DNA from: BM520 sp964594665
Lineage (GTDB): Bacteria > Bacteroidota > Bacteroidia > Bacteroidales > BM520
Reading direction: 5' to 3'
Assembly: GCA_964594665.1 (NCBI GenBank)
Contig: CAZQNY010000002.1
Coordinates: forward strand, 1 to 64,000
Length of the DNA: 64,000 bases
The translations under genes were made by a program, and so were the position numbers. Within the stretch, counting starts at the first letter, position 1, and each line of letters starts with the position of its first letter. Below, one piece after another: positions 44,096-53,221 of this stretch. Under the pieces are notes generated by a model, which had not been told where the DNA came from, did no database searches, and worked only from the letters and a program-made list of their open reading frames with translations.

Positions 44096-45439
44096 ATGAA
44101 CAAAACAGGACTAATACTTCAAAGAGAATATCTTACACGGGTAAAAAAACGCTCCTTTGTCATCATGACCATCCTGGGGCCCATACTTATGGCCGCGGTT
44201 TTTATTGTACCCATGATACTGGCCATGAACAGTGAAGAGAAGAGTAATATTGCTATTGTAGATGAAACAGGTGTGTTTGCCGGGAAGTTCTCCGATACAG
44301 ATAAACTGAGCTTTACAATACTTGATACACCCATTGAAGAGGCCAAAGAAGATTATGCGCAAAATGGCTATGACGATTTGCTCTATATTCCCCGTACGGA
44401 AATGGCACTGCCCACATCAGCAGTTATTTATGCCAAAGATCAGGTTAGTGTAACAACAAAGTCATACATCAGAGGTATCATGAAAGATGAAGTGGAGGCA
44501 CAGAAAATGATGGCTTCAGGTATTGATCCGGAGATCCTCAACAGCATCAAAACAAACATTAACCTGAGCAGCTTTATTCTTGGCGACGACGGTGAAGAGA
44601 CCAAATCCTATGCGGAAGTATCCATGGCAGTAGGTTATGTTGGTGGTTTACTCATTTACATGTTCATCTTTATTTATGGATCCATGGTTATGCGAGGTGT
44701 TATTGAGGAAAAGACCAACCGTATTGTGGAGATTATTATAAGCTCAGTAAAACCTTTCCAGCTTATGATGGGGAAAATTATTGGCATTGCGCTGGTTGGG
44801 CTGACCCAGTTTTTGCTTTGGATTGTGCTCACAGCAGGTATTGTAGGTGTATTTAATATGGTTTATGCCGACAAGCTGATGGATAAAGCAATTCCGGAAG
44901 TAACCCAAAGCACCACCGATATTATCCCTCAACAGGCTATGGCAACAGTGGATCCGGGTCTTGAAGAGGTTACCAGCGAAGGTCTTGTTGAAGTACTTGA
45001 CATGGTAAAAACCATTAATATACCGGTAATGATAATCGCTTTCATTATCTATTTTCTGGGTGGATATTTATTGTATGCATCGATGTTTGCTGCCATTGGA
45101 GGAGCAGTAGATAATGAAACCGACACCCAGCAGTTTATGCTACCCATTACCGTCCCTATTATTCTGGCACTGGTAATGATGCCTTCAGTAATTGAAAACC
45201 CTGCAGGGCCATTGGCGATGTGGTTGAGTATGATACCGTTTACATCTCCTATCAGCATGATGATGAGAATTCCTTTTGGTGTTCCCTATATGCAGATAGT
45301 CTTATCAATGGTATTGCTTGTTATAACCTTTATCGGTATGACCTGGGCGGCAGGAAAAATCTACCGCACGGGAATTCTTATGTATGGCAAAAAAGTGACA
45401 TACAAAGAATTATGGAAATGGCTCAGATATAAGGGCTAA
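44096..45439 (+). CDS. ABC-2 type permease (NatB-like)
   Basis: This 447-residue protein has a first membrane helix at about residues 23-45 and a large extracytoplasmic domain of about 140 residues. Five to six C-terminal helices follow, containing YGSMVMRGVIEEKTNRIVEIIISSVKPFQLMMGKIIGIALVGLTQ, the conserved ABC-2 coupling motif. This is the NatB/YhaP layout. It pairs with the ATPase gene just upstream, and the two form a complete half-exporter operon on the plus strand. A perfect inverted repeat follows 45 bases after the stop. Confidence 0.9.
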   Translation: MNKTGLILQREYLTRVKKRSFVIMTILGPILMAAVFIVPMILAMNSEEKSNIAIVDETGVFAGKFSDTDKLSFTILDTPIEEAKEDYAQNGYDDLLYIPRTEMALPTSAVIYAKDQVSVTTKSYIRGIMKDEVEAQKMMASGIDPEILNSIKTNINLSSFILGDDGEETKSYAEVSMAVGYVGGLLIYMFIFIYGSMVMRGVIEEKTNRIVEIIISSVKPFQLMMGKIIGIALVGLTQFLLWIVLTAGIVGVFNMVYADKLMDKAIPEVTQSTTDIIPQQAMATVDPGLEEVTSEGLVEVLDMVKTINIPVMIIAFIIYFLGGYLLYASMFAAIGGAVDNETDTQQFMLPITVPIILALVMMPSVIENPAGPLAMWLSMIPFTSPISMMMRIPFGVPYMQIVLSMVLLVITFIGMTWAAGKIYRTGILMYGKKVTYKELWKWLRYKG

Positions 45440-45484
45440 GAAATATTTTGCAACAATTTGAATTATTGTTTTATAAAGATGCCG

Positions 45485-45514
45485 GAGATGAAGAATTTAA
45501 CTATTCTTCATCTC
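45485..45514. terminator. 12-bp inverted repeat between convergent genes
   Basis: Perfect stem GAGATGAAGAAT/ATTCTTCATCTC with a 6-base loop. It covers the stop codon of the minus-strand gene at 45501. There is no T tract on either side, so it may slow or end transcription from both directions, or protect the mRNA 3' ends. Confidence 0.6.
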
Positions 45515-47468
45515 TTGGCGGATTTGTAAGAATATGAATCACACCGCTAAAAAGATCCTCCTTAAAATATCCCTTGCAGCGTAAAATATAAAAATAGGCA
45601 CCATCCTTATGATTTCCTCCATCCCAGGAGCTGCCCGGAAGTCCGTTATAGTTATTATCAGAAAAAACTTTTTGCCCCAGGCGATTATAGATAACCATGG
45701 TACTTCCAAGATAGATATCAGTAATTGTTTTTCCTTCTTCATCAGCAACCTGGATTTCAAAATAATCGTTTATTCCATCGCTGTTAGGAGTAAAGACATT
45801 CGGAATAGTTAATTGCACTTCTTTCACATCAAGGGCAATACTGGTGGAATCAGGGCAACCATGCTCATCTTCCACAAACACCCATGCTTCATAGCCGGTT
45901 GTTGAGGGAGTAAGTTTATCATAGGTATGGGTTGGGTTCTGTTCCTCTGAATAGGTTGTATCACCAAAGTTCCAGAAATAGGTCAATGCATTATCGCTTG
46001 TTGCGGAAAAATCAACAACGGGATTTTGAACATATATGCTTTGCGGGTCAGCTTCAGCTTCTACTCCGGGGGCTTCCCAAACCTCAACAGTTGCCGTTTC
46101 CTTTATGCTACACCCCACACTATCAACAATTGTAATTGTATAGTCGCCCTCTGCAAGTTTCAATGCAATACTATCGTAATTAAAAACAATTGGCGACCAG
46201 TTATATTCATAGGGTGAACGAAGCTCGCCGGGAACAAGCTCCTCAAAAGGTATTCCACCGTTGGCTGAAGCATGAAGAGCACCATCGACTGACCCGGGAC
46301 ATCCCTTGCCAATCTGCTCTACTGAAAGGGTGATTTCAGGATACACATCAATAAATACGCTGTCGGTACAATGATTTATCTGATCATCAATATCAACAGA
46401 ATACCATGTTGCTTCCCTGGGTGAAACACGAAGCATCGTGTCATTACTCCCATCCGACCATTCAAAAGTCATATCATAGGTCATATTCACACGGTTGAGA
46501 GTTTCCACTTCATATTGCGAGAGATTGCACTGGTACAAGCGAACATCATCAATACCTCCTTTGAAGTTATGATCGTTGGTTATCACTGCTGCTCCAATAT
46601 AAATATCAATTGGGGTTTCAACAGGTATTACGGCATCATCGATGGATGATTCCGGAGAGATCCCCGTTACATCACCAAGATACATGGTTAGTTCTCCTTC
46701 GGTCATAACCACAACTACATGCGCCCATCGCTCGGCAACAACAGGAGCATTACTGGTAATCTCTGATGTAGAAGTTCCGTCAGTAGTACGGAAAAACAAG
46801 GTTCCATCATCTTTTATACCCAGAATAAATGCTGATTCCTGCAGATTTGTTGTCCGCCATTTATCCACGATATAATATTCTCCGTCAGAAGCATTTCCGC
46901 CCCATTCTTCAGATGGATATATCCAGGCACTGATTGTGAAACGGTTGGTTAATTCGATTGTTGGATTCTGTGGTATAGCCACACGACTTGAAGCCGATGG
47001 ATTAAAGAATCCTGCCATATTATTTTCATCATAACGATTGGAAAAGGCTACCATCTCTATGGGCAGGGCATGGTTTCCATAACCTGAATAATCAGTAGCA
47101 TCGCCATTAAGGGGATAAAGGCCCGTAAGACAATACGGTTCAATATTTTGTAACGAGAGTGTCAGGGAATCGCCATAACAGATGATGGTATCTTCTTCCA
47201 CAATGGAAGTACGGATCAGATCGACAAAAACCGAATCGCGGGTTTCATCACTACCGGAAAAGGCAGAGACTTTATACAGTCCGGTACGTTTCACATAAAT
47301 CGAGGAGCTTGTGGCACCGGTATTCCATTGGTAGGTATCAAAACCAACGCCTGCATCAAGCAATAAACTATCTATATGACACTCCATGAGGGTATCCGTT
47401 GAAAAAATCTGAGCCGACAATGGCAGGGTTATAATAAGGCAAATAAGTGCTGTAAATACTCTCTTCAT
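45501..47468 (-). CDS. T9SS type B-sorted surface protein with LamG and PKD domains
   Basis: The ATG at 47468 starts the signal peptide MKRVFTALICLIITLPLSAQ; 655 residues. An N-terminal Ig-like part (SLLLDAGVGFDTYQWNTGATSSSIYVKRTGLYKV) is followed by a LamG/concanavalin-like domain at about 110-320 (RFTISAWIYPSEEWGG, DDVRLYQCNLSQYE). A PKD domain lies near 500-560 (TYFWNFGDTTYSEEQNPTHTYD). The last about 90 residues are the gliding-motility/CHU_C type B sorting domain (IPNVFTPNSDGINDYFEI, SWDGGNHKDGAYFYILRCKGYF). Type B cargo is secreted by T9SS. Likely a carbohydrate-binding or adhesive surface protein. Confidence 0.88.
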   Translation of the reverse strand: MKRVFTALICLIITLPLSAQIFSTDTLMECHIDSLLLDAGVGFDTYQWNTGATSSSIYVKRTGLYKVSAFSGSDETRDSVFVDLIRTSIVEEDTIICYGDSLTLSLQNIEPYCLTGLYPLNGDATDYSGYGNHALPIEMVAFSNRYDENNMAGFFNPSASSRVAIPQNPTIELTNRFTISAWIYPSEEWGGNASDGEYYIVDKWRTTNLQESAFILGIKDDGTLFFRTTDGTSTSEITSNAPVVAERWAHVVVVMTEGELTMYLGDVTGISPESSIDDAVIPVETPIDIYIGAAVITNDHNFKGGIDDVRLYQCNLSQYEVETLNRVNMTYDMTFEWSDGSNDTMLRVSPREATWYSVDIDDQINHCTDSVFIDVYPEITLSVEQIGKGCPGSVDGALHASANGGIPFEELVPGELRSPYEYNWSPIVFNYDSIALKLAEGDYTITIVDSVGCSIKETATVEVWEAPGVEAEADPQSIYVQNPVVDFSATSDNALTYFWNFGDTTYSEEQNPTHTYDKLTPSTTGYEAWVFVEDEHGCPDSTSIALDVKEVQLTIPNVFTPNSDGINDYFEIQVADEEGKTITDIYLGSTMVIYNRLGQKVFSDNNYNGLPGSSWDGGNHKDGAYFYILRCKGYFKEDLFSGVIHILTNPPRDEE

Positions 47469-47571
47469 GAACCGATGTTTTCTTATGACGCTCAAAATTA
47501 AGGAAAAAATCCTGTGAACAGCTATGAATTAATTATAAGACGAAAATAACGGAAAAATATTGTGTTTGACA

Positions 47572-47931
47572 TTAATATGCTTCCAGGCGCAAGAGCACCA
47601 GTGTACATTCATAAATAACCTCAATACCAGCCTTACTGGCTTTATGTTCCAGCGAAGGATTTGTGGCACCGGGGTTGAAAATAATCCGGCGTGGCTTCAG
47701 TCCAATGAAATAATCTTCCAGCGAATGCTGGTTGGCAGCACTGAGGTACATGGTGATGGTATCAACCCCGTCAAAGAGAGGCTTGCCGGTAAGGATATCA
47801 ACATCCAGCACGCGTCCTTCCCTGCGTCCCAGAGCGGCAACATCATAGCCATATTCACGGAGCAAACGGATAGCTTTATTTGAATATCGGGCCGGATTTT
47901 CACTTGCACCGGTAACTAATGTTTTTTTCAT
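47572..47931 (-). CDS. CoA-binding domain protein (YccU-like)
   Basis: The ATG at 47931 gives 119 residues starting MKKTLVTGASENPARYSNKAIRLLREYG, a Rossmann-like CoA-binding domain. VAALGRREGRVLDVDILTGKPLFDGVDTITMYLSA and RIIFNPGATNPSLEHKASKAGIEVIYECTLVLL match the family core. The domain is related to the CoA-binding part of succinyl-CoA synthetase, but here it is alone. Its role is unknown. It sits just after the terminator of the DUF349 gene on the same strand. Confidence 0.88.
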   Translation of the reverse strand: MKKTLVTGASENPARYSNKAIRLLREYGYDVAALGRREGRVLDVDILTGKPLFDGVDTITMYLSAANQHSLEDYFIGLKPRRIIFNPGATNPSLEHKASKAGIEVIYECTLVLLRLEAY

Positions 47932-47940
47932 AAAAATAAT

Positions 47941-47983
47941 AAAGCCGCAAACCATTCCCATATCAGAATGATCTGCGGCTTTT
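47941..47983 (-). terminator. terminator after the DUF349 gene
   Basis: Minus strand AAAGCCGCA/TGCGGCTTT (9-bp perfect stem, loop of 24 bases) followed by ATTATTTTT. It lies 15 bases beyond the DUF349 stop and before the next start at 47931. Confidence 0.8.
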
Positions 47984-47997
47984 CTATTATCTATTTT

Positions 47998-50145
47998 TTA
48001 TTGATGATCATTGAGATATTTTAACTTGGCATTCAATAAAGCTACATCCTGTTTTGCACGTTGAATTTTCTTTTCAAATTCACGTTTCAACAAGTTTGCA
48101 TTTTTCGATTCTGCAAGGAAACCAATATTATTTTCCCACAAGTTAATATCGTCATTAAGCTTTGTAATCTTGTTCATCAGCTGATTGCGTTCACGGCTCA
48201 TAATACGGCCTGAATCGGAATTATCCTTAATATTGTCAATACGATTTTTAAAATTCATCGTACTGATTTCCATCTCATTAATCTTCAGCTGTTCAAGTTT
48301 TTCATCCACCACATCACGGAAAGATTTCTGAATAGCATCTTTTTCTTTAATGGGCACATGACCAATGCTCATCCACTCGCGCTGGAATTCTTTAAGAATG
48401 GTAAGGTTTTCTGATTTCTTACCACCAAATTCCTGATTCTTAAGTCGCTCAACGAGATCGCGCTTTTTCGTCAGATTTTCAGCTTCATGTTCATGGATAT
48501 GGCCAAAGAACTCTTCCTTACGGTTAAAAAACTCATCGCAGGCAGCTCTGAAGCGTTTCCAAACTTTATCAGAATATTTTTTGGGAACCGGACCAATAGA
48601 CTTCCACTTTTTCTGCATATCAATCAAAGCTTTGGTAGTCTCCTTCCAGTCTTCACTATCCTTAATACCTTCAGCCTGGTTACAGAGATCCAGCTTGAGG
48701 TTATAATTATTTACCTGTTGTTCCTTAAGTTTATTAAAAAAGTCTTTTTTCTTTTCAAAGAAAGCATCCAGGTTACCTTTAAAGCGGCCCCAGATTTCAT
48801 CATTTACAGTTTTTGGAGCAGGACCGATTGTTTTCCACACACGCAGCATTTCATTAACACTGTCGGTTTTTGTATTCCAGTCCTTAATACCTTTAGGGTC
48901 AGCATTAACGATTTCCTCAACCTGCTCACAAAGGGCAATCTTAGCTTTATGATTATTTTCCTGATCTTCCCTGATGCGGGTATAGTGTTCTCTCCGGCGT
49001 GCGTTAATTTTATCGGTAATGGTTTTAAAGCGTTCCCAGAGCTCATCCTTTTTATCAGTTGGCACCGGGCCTGTTTCTTTCCACTCTTTATGTAACTCCT
49101 GTAGTTGCTTAAACGACTTAATAATGCTTGTTTCAAGCAGAAGTTCTTCAGCAGCCTCACAAAGCTGGATTTTCGTCTCCAGGTTCTTTTTAAGCCCAAG
49201 ATCACGGAGTTCATTATTTATCTTAACCTTATCAAAAAATTTCTCAACCAGGAAATGGTAATTCTGCCAGAGGTTATTTACTTCTGTTTTGGGCACCATT
49301 CCAATTTCACGCCATTGCTCCTGCAATTCACGGAAATCATCATAGCTTTTCTTCAGAGGTTCCTCAGAGCTTATGACCCCCTTTAATTTATCGAGAATAT
49401 CCTGCTTAGCCTTCAGGTTTTCTATTTTTTGTTCCTCAAGCTCAATAAGATATTTTTCCCGCTTTGTTTTATATATTTTAAATGCGGCCCGGTACCTGTC
49501 GGTCAGAGGGTCACGTTGTTTTTTAGGTTCAGGCGTTGCGTCATCCGCATCCTGATCAGCAGTATCTTTCAGATCTTTTACTTCCGTATCAGAAGTAGAA
49601 GGTTCGCTATCCTGCGTTGTATCCTCACTTTCCGCAACGTCCTCATTAGATTCCGCATTTTCAGGAATTGACTGATTTTCATCTTCAGCTTCGGCTTCAG
49701 CTTCACGTGTTATTTTCAGGTATGCCATTTTCACAAGCCCTACCTTTCGTTTAACATTGTTTATGTCATCTTCCTGAACTAAAGATTCCAGTTCTTCCAC
49801 CAATTGTTCACGGCTCCAGTCATCATAAAAGCTGTCCGGGATAACCTCATCTTCCTCCTCATCCTGCTCTTCGTCATGTTCATTATCTTCTTCTGATGAT
49901 TCCTTCGATTCAGCAGCAGCGACAGGATTCTTATCTTTATCATCAGTCAGCACTTCGCCACTATCTTCTTGTCTATCAGTTTCGACAATGCTTTCTGAAT
50001 CAGGCTTTTCATTTTCAACAGCAGCAACTTCTTCTGTTGACGATTCTTCCACAACAGGAGCCTGAGATTCTGTTGTTTCTGATTTAGTTTCCTCCTGAAG
50101 TTCTTGTTTTTTTAATTCTTCAGGTTGCAGGTTTTTTTCTTCCAT
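47998..50145 (-). CDS. DUF349 repeat protein with acidic N-terminus
   Basis: This 715-residue protein has residues 1-210 very rich in Glu, Asp, Ser and Gln, probably disordered. Then come five DUF349 repeats of about 70 residues, each with a W..IGxVP core (EQWREIGMVPKTEVNNLW, KEWKETGPVPTDKKDELW, RVWKTIGPAPKTVNDEIW, KKWKSIGPVPKKYSDKVW, REWMSIGHVPIKEKDAI). A C-terminal coiled coil closes it. The family is conserved in Bacteroidetes and has no proven function; the helical repeats suggest protein or nucleic-acid binding. Confidence 0.85.
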   Translation of the reverse strand: MEEKNLQPEELKKQELQEETKSETTESQAPVVEESSTEEVAAVENEKPDSESIVETDRQEDSGEVLTDDKDKNPVAAAESKESSEEDNEHDEEQDEEEDEVIPDSFYDDWSREQLVEELESLVQEDDINNVKRKVGLVKMAYLKITREAEAEAEDENQSIPENAESNEDVAESEDTTQDSEPSTSDTEVKDLKDTADQDADDATPEPKKQRDPLTDRYRAAFKIYKTKREKYLIELEEQKIENLKAKQDILDKLKGVISSEEPLKKSYDDFRELQEQWREIGMVPKTEVNNLWQNYHFLVEKFFDKVKINNELRDLGLKKNLETKIQLCEAAEELLLETSIIKSFKQLQELHKEWKETGPVPTDKKDELWERFKTITDKINARRREHYTRIREDQENNHKAKIALCEQVEEIVNADPKGIKDWNTKTDSVNEMLRVWKTIGPAPKTVNDEIWGRFKGNLDAFFEKKKDFFNKLKEQQVNNYNLKLDLCNQAEGIKDSEDWKETTKALIDMQKKWKSIGPVPKKYSDKVWKRFRAACDEFFNRKEEFFGHIHEHEAENLTKKRDLVERLKNQEFGGKKSENLTILKEFQREWMSIGHVPIKEKDAIQKSFRDVVDEKLEQLKINEMEISTMNFKNRIDNIKDNSDSGRIMSRERNQLMNKITKLNDDINLWENNIGFLAESKNANLLKREFEKKIQRAKQDVALLNAKLKYLNDHQ

Positions 50146-50295
50146 TATTACATTCTGTTAGTTTGACAGATAAGCGTTCTTTTCCCTTTAGGGATATGAT
50201 ATTGATAGTTTCACCATAATAAATCCTGCTATCCTATTGAGCAGGGAGTGCAAAAATAATAATTAAAATATTCTGTAAAAATAAAAACGTAAGAA

Positions 50296-52590
50296 TCAAT
50301 AAATTCCGGGGCGATTAAAGATGATATACCCAAGGTTAAAAAGTATCTGCCAGGGTTGCTCCGTACGGGCATAATATGTTACTGAGATACTTGCAGGTAA
50401 AACAGGGTTATTAAGTACCAGGGCAGCGGAGCCACCAAAATACCTCTTTTGGAAAGATTCATCATAATAAACACTTTGATCATCACGCTCCAGAAACTCC
50501 TGATAAGGAAAAAATGAAAAAAGATTCACCCTCAAGTCTACAGGATTAAAAACAGTCCATACCGACCGCACCCCCAGACCGGCCCATATATTGGCACGGT
50601 ACTCGGGAATAAAAAGCAGGTTACTTTGTGGAACAGGGCTAAAACCCGGGGCGCTGACAACAGTAGCGGTATAATTGGAAAAAAGTTCTCTGTTCGACAA
50701 CATTCCCTCACCATAAACGCCAAAAATCACGTCACCAAGGGTCATAAAATAGTTTTCATATTTCAGGTGCAACTGAATCCAGCGATGACGGTCAGTATCA
50801 GGTTCAGGGCGCAGGGAGGTTGACCCCGGAGTATATTTTTCAGTACCACCTACATAACGCAGGGAAGCAAGAAAATGCTCACCTGCTGATGGATAGGCTT
50901 TGGAAGTGATCGTATTTTTCTCATAAATCATCCCTACTGAGAAATTATCAAAACGCGTAATATCACTGGTATCCTGACGTGTAAATGCATTGGTATGATA
51001 ATAAGAGTCGGACAGCCATGAACCGGTAAAATCTATACCCAGTTTGCTGGTATTTGTAACAGGGACACCACCGTTAAAGCGCAGGTAATTATCATTCTTT
51101 ACCAAGAAACTTGGCGACTCGTCACCAACGAAATAGCGGGAAGTTGTAAAATAATCGTTTCCATTTATAACTCCTGAAATTTCAGCATAAAACGCAGGAT
51201 CAGAAGGATACTCCAAACGTGTTTTAAGCATCACACTATTATAAAAGCTTCCGATATATATATTTCCGCTTATGGTCCATGAGTAACGGGTAAGCAATTT
51301 GTACCTCAACCCCAGAAAAGCCTGATTTGCCGCTGAACTTGTAACATTTCCGCCAAAAGAAACCGTAAAATCCTTTGCCGGATCAATAAGTAAAAAAAGG
51401 TCAAAGTAACCTGTTCCCGGATTAAACCTGCTGCGGGGATAAACGCTGGCAATCTTATCATCTGCAACAAGCCTGAAATAATTGGGCTTTAACTGGTTCA
51501 GTGTTAATATATCCGACTCCTGCTTTAGCAGCATATTCACATAATCCGACTGCCGCGGGTTCAGCCCGATCGGGTTAATATTCTGAAACAGCAAAGGGGG
51601 AAATTTATCTTTAAAGATACTACGTTTTAATGAAACCTCTGAAGGCGTCACACGACGTTCAATTTTGGCCTTTACAGCATCCATTTTGCGCGAAATGGCG
51701 GTGTATCCACTATCAATTATTGCATTTGGTGTGGAGAAATCCAGAAGATCCAGGTAACGAACATCCGGTTCAACAAGCACGCCAAGGGAGTCAGCAATGG
51801 TGTAATTGGTGTTGGACATAAAAATGGACTGCAGCATGGAAATCATATCATCTGTTGAGGGCTTGTTATAGTTTCCGGCCACCACAGAACCAATGATAAC
51901 ATCAGGATTAAAATCTTCCATCATCACATCCACAGGGAAATTATTGTACATCCCTCCGTCCATCATTACTTTGCCATTAATGGCGATAGGTTTAAAATAA
52001 AAAGGGAAAGACATGGATGCTCTGACTGCCGAGCCCAGATCCCCGGACCGGCATACATAAGCCCTGTTATCTTCAATATTACTGGCAATACAACGAAAAG
52101 GAACCATCAGGTTATCAAAATCGTAGCCACATGCTGCTCCGGGTTGGGCAAAATACTTCATAAAAGCAAAATCCATCTGATAGGGCGAGATTATGCTTGT
52201 AGGTACAATATTGGGTGCAATAACTGAATCGAGATTAAAGCGTGCATTTATCCATTCTGCATCATAATCTTCTTTTATATAAAAAAAACGGTATTCATCC
52301 TCTATAACACCTGAAAGCCAGGTTTTAAACTCATCGGAGTTTATTAATTCTGCCATTTCATCAGTACTCATACCGGAAGCATACATTCCTCCAACAATAG
52401 CACCCATCGAGGTTCCGGCAATATAATCAACAGGGATATCATTTTCCTCCAGGGCTTTCAGTACCCCAATATGAGCGAGCCCTTTTGCTCCCCCACCCGA
52501 CAAGACAACCCCAACACGCTGTGCATTTACCGATACTGCCAGCATAAGACAAGAAACAAAGTATCCAATATATAAAATACGGTATTTCAT
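50296..52590 (-). CDS. patatin-like phospholipase fused to an outer-membrane beta-barrel
   Basis: The ATG at 52590 starts the signal peptide MKYRILYIGYFVSCLMLAVSVNAQ (764 residues); an ATG 6 codons earlier is also possible. The patatin domain (about 25-310) has the oxyanion loop SGGGAKGLAHIGV, nucleophile Ser in AGTSMGAIVGG and Asp in DGGMYNNFP, a complete Ser-Asp dyad. A POTRA-like region (about 330-400) and a C-terminal Omp85-type barrel follow. This is the architecture of patatin-barrel proteins related to PlpD. It probably presents or secretes a lipid acyl hydrolase at the outer membrane. It stands alone. Confidence 0.88.
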   Translation of the reverse strand: MKYRILYIGYFVSCLMLAVSVNAQRVGVVLSGGGAKGLAHIGVLKALEENDIPVDYIAGTSMGAIVGGMYASGMSTDEMAELINSDEFKTWLSGVIEDEYRFFYIKEDYDAEWINARFNLDSVIAPNIVPTSIISPYQMDFAFMKYFAQPGAACGYDFDNLMVPFRCIASNIEDNRAYVCRSGDLGSAVRASMSFPFYFKPIAINGKVMMDGGMYNNFPVDVMMEDFNPDVIIGSVVAGNYNKPSTDDMISMLQSIFMSNTNYTIADSLGVLVEPDVRYLDLLDFSTPNAIIDSGYTAISRKMDAVKAKIERRVTPSEVSLKRSIFKDKFPPLLFQNINPIGLNPRQSDYVNMLLKQESDILTLNQLKPNYFRLVADDKIASVYPRSRFNPGTGYFDLFLLIDPAKDFTVSFGGNVTSSAANQAFLGLRYKLLTRYSWTISGNIYIGSFYNSVMLKTRLEYPSDPAFYAEISGVINGNDYFTTSRYFVGDESPSFLVKNDNYLRFNGGVPVTNTSKLGIDFTGSWLSDSYYHTNAFTRQDTSDITRFDNFSVGMIYEKNTITSKAYPSAGEHFLASLRYVGGTEKYTPGSTSLRPEPDTDRHRWIQLHLKYENYFMTLGDVIFGVYGEGMLSNRELFSNYTATVVSAPGFSPVPQSNLLFIPEYRANIWAGLGVRSVWTVFNPVDLRVNLFSFFPYQEFLERDDQSVYYDESFQKRYFGGSAALVLNNPVLPASISVTYYARTEQPWQILFNLGYIIFNRPGIY

Positions 52591-52707
52591 CGGGTTAAAG
52601 TATGTCATTTACCTTCGTCACTAAAAAAACGGTGAGGATTGAAATAAATTCTCCTGTTAAAAGCAAAAGTACTGTAAAGGTTACAAATCTCACAAGATTA
52701 AAAAAAA

Positions 52708-52742
52708 TAAAAACAAAAACAGCCGGAAGAAATCCTCCGGCT
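52708..52742 (-). terminator. terminator after the heavy-metal-associated gene
   Basis: Minus strand AGCCGGA/TCCGGCT (52742-52736 and 52727-52721) with an 8-base loop, followed by a T-rich run. It lies 20 bases past the stop of the gene at 52763. Confidence 0.85.
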
Positions 52743-52762
52743 GCTTTTTAACTCCAAACAAA

Positions 52763-53203
52763 TTACTTTTTATCGCAACATTTGTGGTCTTTTGATTCAC
52801 CTTTGCACGAAGATTCACACTTTGATTTACAAGTGGTTTTTGCCTCGCCTTTTTTGTCGTGGCATTTCGATTCACATTCCTTCTTCGAATCCTTGCAATC
52901 ACCTTTCATCACCTTACCCTCGTAACCAATTTTAGTTATCTCTGCGGCAAGCTTTTCAGGGTTTGTCTTTGAAGGATCGAATTCAATGGTTACAATTTTT
53001 GTTTCCACATCAGCAACCACATCTTTAACACCGTTTTCAAAAGCCATATGGTGCTCAATTTTAGTTTTGCATCCATTGCAATCTACTTTAGCTGAAATCT
53101 GTGTTTTCTCTGTTTTCTTGCCATCTGCAAATGCCTGAGGCGCCAAAGCGACCATAAAAAGAAGGGCAAAAGCAGCAGAGGCAATTTTCAATGTTGTTTT
53201 CAT
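52763..53203 (-). CDS. periplasmic heavy-metal-associated (HMA) protein with Cys-rich tail
   Basis: This 146-residue protein has a signal peptide (about residues 1-27) and an HMA ferredoxin-like domain with metal site C42-x2-C45 in AKVDCNGCKTKIEHHM and the closing IGYEGKV. A C-terminal tail of about 45 residues has eight cysteines (CKDSKKECESKC, CKSKCESSC, CC) among Lys and Asp. The HMA part resembles copper chaperones; the tail looks metallothionein-like. It is 18 bases after a TonB-dependent receptor gene and likely hands metal, probably copper, to or from it. The metal is inferred. Confidence 0.85.
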   Translation of the reverse strand: MKTTLKIASAAFALLFMVALAPQAFADGKKTEKTQISAKVDCNGCKTKIEHHMAFENGVKDVVADVETKIVTIEFDPSKTNPEKLAAEITKIGYEGKVMKGDCKDSKKECESKCHDKKGEAKTTCKSKCESSCKGESKDHKCCDKK

Positions 53204-53221
53204 GTTGTTTAATTTTAAGGA